DNA of 17,165 bases, from assembly GCA_937886325.1 (NCBI GenBank), contig CALABV010000205.1, positions 1 to 17,165 on the forward strand. The letters run 5' to 3'. This stretch comes from an uncultured Geobacter sp. Its GTDB lineage: Bacteria > Desulfobacterota > Desulfuromonadia > Geobacterales > Geobacteraceae. The first letter of the stretch is position 1. The number at the start of each line of letters is the position of its first letter. Shown here piece by piece: positions 15,301-17,165 of the stretch. The translations under genes and the position numbers were made by a program. Under the pieces are notes generated by a model that saw only the letters and a list, made by a program, of their open reading frames with translations, searched no databases and had not been told where the DNA came from.

Positions 15301-16262
15301 AATACCGACAAAGTATTCTCAACGAGCTACAGGCAGTCCAGGCCGATATCTGCATCAATTCCGTTTACTCGCGCGATGTCCTATCCGACTATTTTGCCCT
15401 TTCATCAGGCTCCGGAACAACAATTGCCCTTAATGGGGACATATCTAACATGTCGGCCAAGGAACTAACGATTATCAATGAAAAATATACGTTAATCATC
15501 CCAAGTCCGGGACAGTTCCGTCAGGAACTGCAAAGACACAGAGATCTCTTGTCAGGTCTGGAGATCAAATCAGCTGATCTCGATTTATCGCTACCCCTTA
15601 CCGAATCAGACTTTAGCTTTGCCGATAAGATTCTGGCCCTTCACGGGCTAGTCCCGAATCAAACCATAATCTTGTTTGCCGGCGCCCAGTATGAGGTCCG
15701 CCTTTACGACCACTACGGTGAGGCCCTATCAAATCTCTGCAAGGAAAATGGCTTTTCAGTAGTTGCACTGGGCACATCCAAAGATTTTATAATTAACCAA
15801 AGGAATTTAAGAGCAACGGGTGTCAGGTGTGTAAACCTCAGCGGAAAGCTCTCCCTTCGTCAAAGCGCAGCCCTCATCAGCCGCTGCCGCTTAGCGGTAG
15901 GTGCGGAAACGGGACTCGCCCACATCGCATGTGCAGTAAACACCCCCAATATCATTCTGCTGGGTGGCGGCCATTTTGGCCGCTTCATGCCATATTCGCC
16001 CCTTACCTCGGCAGTCAGCCTGCCCCTAGAATGCTTCGGATGCAACTGGAAGTGTCGCTATAACCAGACCCACTGTATACGCGGCATAAGGCCGGAGGTG
16101 CTTTCGGAAGCAATCCTCGAGACGCTCTACGAAACCTACCAGTCGCCACGAATCTTTGTCCAAAGCGCCTCCTCTTGGCAACCCGGTGCCGGGATACCGA
16201 ACTACGCTGACATTGGCGGATGGGCAAATTTCACTTCAGCAAAGATTATAGGTGTATCATGA
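12294..16262 (+). CDS. Four-domain glycan enzyme: GT2-GT2-methyltransferase-GT9
   Basis: A 1322-residue cytosolic protein that reads as four enzymes in one chain. A GT2 glycosyltransferase occupies about 36-265: TACLPVYNGEKFLARTIESL, DNASNDATED and a DHD metal motif at 124-126. A second GT2 occupies about 403-660: SFIIIVLNGMPFIEPALQ and DSDE at 499-502. A class I SAM methyltransferase-like domain occupies about 710-925: ETGTYLGTGT (733-742), Glu764 after strand 2, and LLDSAGH and LDDIKH. A GT9 heptosyltransferase-like domain occupies about 935-1275: IRTDSIGDAVLAMSMLP, and GAETGLAHIACAVNTP near 1203-1218, with clustered Cys at 1247-1261. Linkers near 380-402 and 675-708 are low-complexity. GGAG lies six bases before the ATG. 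It is probably involved in building a surface polysaccharide or glycosylating a surface protein; acceptors are unknown. It overlaps the next gene by ATGA. Confidence 0.85.
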   Translation: MKRKSGTDATKIARPCSTVTTKILESFPTNACELPEITACLPVYNGEKFLARTIESLLAQDYPNVRILISDNASNDATEDICRNYAGKYDRIEYTRNTTNIGPGPNADKLVRMCTSPFLLWASDHDIWHPNFISRLIPEILANDEILLVYARTVIIDVTDTVIEHAPDILDTRGLNRVDRFAKIMREYTWGNMNFGIFRTNALRRTSERSYNVVGPDHVIMVRLSLEGSIAQIDEPLFYRRRKRPEEDADKSRVRQINWYVSSEFERVVAMTMMAYEHVNVIRESDLTAAEKEFLYNEVRECFPARFAGSMQNEAFTLITKGQAALSDLTYSPCSLSVTAHELLRLTAICRYFYPTHPDLIRFQERLQTLCVPMLQIAPNRIKGQTHKLPGGESTSARRTAPSVSFIIIVLNGMPFIEPALQAIYDIAHEVIVIEGAVEKCMFAANPDGSSVDGTVEFLRRFPDPAGKLKLIHGIWPEKCEMQNAALEHVTGEYVWLVDSDEVYHKEDLKKIVAMLAADPSITQMNFIPDNFWKGYKFLFVHPCFFETPHHYRRLFKFVPGARFITHRPPTMVWPGESRTTEQINLVDGTATRKMGIYPYHYSYVLDSQVRQKIELYHRYGWGEGWGVNMDKWYQEFYLRWTPENSKELERLYPIWTGDPNSYSVPFTGRHPEVMQDFLVNKPSSSIAGDRPGLRIAGEGTDGKDLTQIQEGSEFETRLNELVTTIRPRKIIETGTYLGTGTTRIIASALKSSGISNARFYTIECDPNRHQQAVNNLTGAGLHDYVTPLCGLSVPRSLLPSIEQIRCETVENVERGNIYVDHQEENRVAFYHGETNFPDITDDLIGKCLVEFDGNPDMILLDSAGHMGYVEFNYVINRLYGECHIVLDDIKHIKHHRSFQKIKTDPRFTLLTASDEKFGFCIARFTPSRLPLANDIRKILWIRTDSIGDAVLAMSMLPHVKEKYPQARITVLCQDHIAELYETCPHTDNIITFNRSQSMNNEEYRQSILNELQAVQADICINSVYSRDVLSDYFALSSGSGTTIALNGDISNMSAKELTIINEKYTLIIPSPGQFRQELQRHRDLLSGLEIKSADLDLSLPLTESDFSFADKILALHGLVPNQTIILFAGAQYEVRLYDHYGEALSNLCKENGFSVVALGTSKDFIINQRNLRATGVRCVNLSGKLSLRQSAALISRCRLAVGAETGLAHIACAVNTPNIILLGGGHFGRFMPYSPLTSAVSLPLECFGCNWKCRYNQTHCIRGIRPEVLSEAILETLYETYQSPRIFVQSASSWQPGAGIPNYADIGGWANFTSAKIIGVS

Positions 16263-17165
16263 CTCCTACGGACCATAAATATCGTGTCTCAGCCATAGTC
16301 TCTACCTATAAATCGGAGAGATTCATTCACGGATGTCTCGAAGATTTGACAAATCAGACCCTTTATAGCAAGGGAGAACTTGAGATTGTCATAATCGATA
16401 GTGCCTCGCCCGAAAACGAAGGGGATATCGTCAGGGAATTCCAGAAAAGTTACCAGAACATTCAATATATACGCACATCTGAGCGTGAATCCCTCTATGC
16501 TGCATGGAACCGTGGCATATTAGCTGCTTCAGGTAGATATATAACAAATGCAAATACCGATGACCGGCACAGGGAAGACTCCCTGGAAGTCATGGCAATG
16601 ACACTTGACCGCCATCCGGAAGTTGACCTTGTTTACGGCGATTGCTATGCCACAAACAAGCCTAATGAAACCTTTGAGGAAAATTCCAAAACAAGATTGT
16701 TCAGATATCTCGAATTTTTCGCGCCATCTGTTCTGCTGCACTACCAGTTCGGACCTCAACCCATGTGGCGCAGGTCGGTTCACGACAAGATCGGCATGTT
16801 TGACGCCTCATACCGCGCAGCAGGAGACTATGATTTCAATATCCGGTTCGCCATGCATTGCCGAGCACTCCACATCCCGGAAACCCTTGGCCTTTACCTT
16901 GAACACCAGTCGGCAATATCCTTCCGGGATGATACGATGGCACGGGAAAACATCAGAATCGCCGAGGCATACAGAACAGCTGCCGTCATCGAGCAGCTGT
17001 ACCGTAAGGAAGGGCTCTCCGTCTCGAGCGCCGGAGAGAAAGCGCGTATGTACCTTGACCTGGGCATCAGGGCACTTGAGTACTACCCTGCATGGACGGA
17101 AGGACGTGCCGAACGCCGTCCGGATCTTGCAGCATGGTGCTTTACCAAGGCCTCTGAACTGGAGC
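16259..17165 (+). CDS. GT2 glycosyltransferase (3' partial)
   Basis: The ATG at 16259 overlaps the TGA of the preceding gene (ATGA), which implies translational coupling. The frame is open to the window edge, giving 302 codons without a stop. The N-terminal GT-A fold is clear: YRVSAIVSTYKSERFIHGCL (residues 8-27), IVIIDSASPENEGD with Asp47 for nucleotide binding, the SLYAAWNRGI segment, and ITNANTDDRHRED with a DXD-like NTDD at 99-102. Later, MWRRSVHDKIGMFDASYRAAGDYDF matches the acceptor-side region of GT2 enzymes (GxYD and D-D-F type). The rest (after about 235) is helical and of unknown role. Substrates cannot be told. It belongs to the same glycan operon as the four-domain protein upstream. 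Confidence 0.9.
   Translation, partial: MTPTDHKYRVSAIVSTYKSERFIHGCLEDLTNQTLYSKGELEIVIIDSASPENEGDIVREFQKSYQNIQYIRTSERESLYAAWNRGILAASGRYITNANTDDRHREDSLEVMAMTLDRHPEVDLVYGDCYATNKPNETFEENSKTRLFRYLEFFAPSVLLHYQFGPQPMWRRSVHDKIGMFDASYRAAGDYDFNIRFAMHCRALHIPETLGLYLEHQSAISFRDDTMARENIRIAEAYRTAAVIEQLYRKEGLSVSSAGEKARMYLDLGIRALEYYPAWTEGRAERRPDLAAWCFTKASELE

Noticed and set aside
15621..15628. Perfect GCCGATAA sigma-28 -10 sequence
   Set aside because: It lies within the coding part of the four-domain protein and has no -35 match at the 11-base spacing.
1..17165. CRISPR arrays, tRNA or rRNA genes, insertion sequences, attachment sites
   Set aside because: No regular repeat-spacer pattern, tRNA-like cloverleaf, rRNA sequence, transposase or terminal inverted repeats were seen, including around the chimeric pseudogene.

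Overview
The window looks like a chromosomal segment of a Geobacter-type deltaproteobacterium (Geobacterales). The basis is gene content and style: a chemosensory operon interleaved with HDOD proteins, a FIST-domain protein beside an MCP, a GGDEF protein, good Shine-Dalgarno sites, and what look like sigma-28 (FliA) and sigma-54 promoters. The species cannot be named from the sequence alone.

Layout. Bases 1-1644: the 3' end of a methyl-accepting chemotaxis protein, a 63-residue unknown protein and a FIST-domain sensor, all on the + strand. Bases 1645-2092: a regulatory gap with a GC-rich hairpin, two palindromes and a candidate FliA promoter. Bases 2093-8327: a + strand chemosensory operon, cheW-cheA-cheR-HDOD-cheB-HDOD, with no cheY inside the window and a CheA that lacks an obvious P2 (CheY-binding) domain. 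It ends at a bidirectional intrinsic terminator (8350-8378). Bases 8433-9802: a - strand pair, a 64-residue acidic/His-rich protein followed by a GAF-like/GGDEF diguanylate cyclase with an RxxD inhibitory site. Bases 9803-10087: a divergent gap carrying two FliA-type promoters back to back. Bases 10088-11263: a TPR protein with a C-terminal Ig-like domain.

From about 11460 the character changes to a surface-glycan locus, AT-richer at its start. A near-consensus sigma-54 promoter (11486-11501) precedes a chimeric pseudogene. The first ~69 codons of a glucose-1-phosphate cytidylyltransferase (rfbF) are joined, in another frame, to the C-terminal remnant of a different polysaccharide gene that is itself interrupted by a TAG. 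Downstream are an intact 1322-residue protein that reads as GT2-GT2-methyltransferase-GT9 and, overlapping it by ATGA, a further GT2 glycosyltransferase that runs off the window.

How it may work together (inference): the MCP, CheW and CheA sense a signal, and CheR and CheB tune the receptor. With no CheY visible, the two HDOD proteins are candidate outputs or partners. The FliA-type promoters suggest that the che operon, the cyclase pair and the TPR gene are switched on with late flagellar genes, tying motility, cyclic-di-GMP and a possible surface protein into one regulon. The glycan locus seems a separate, partly decayed unit.
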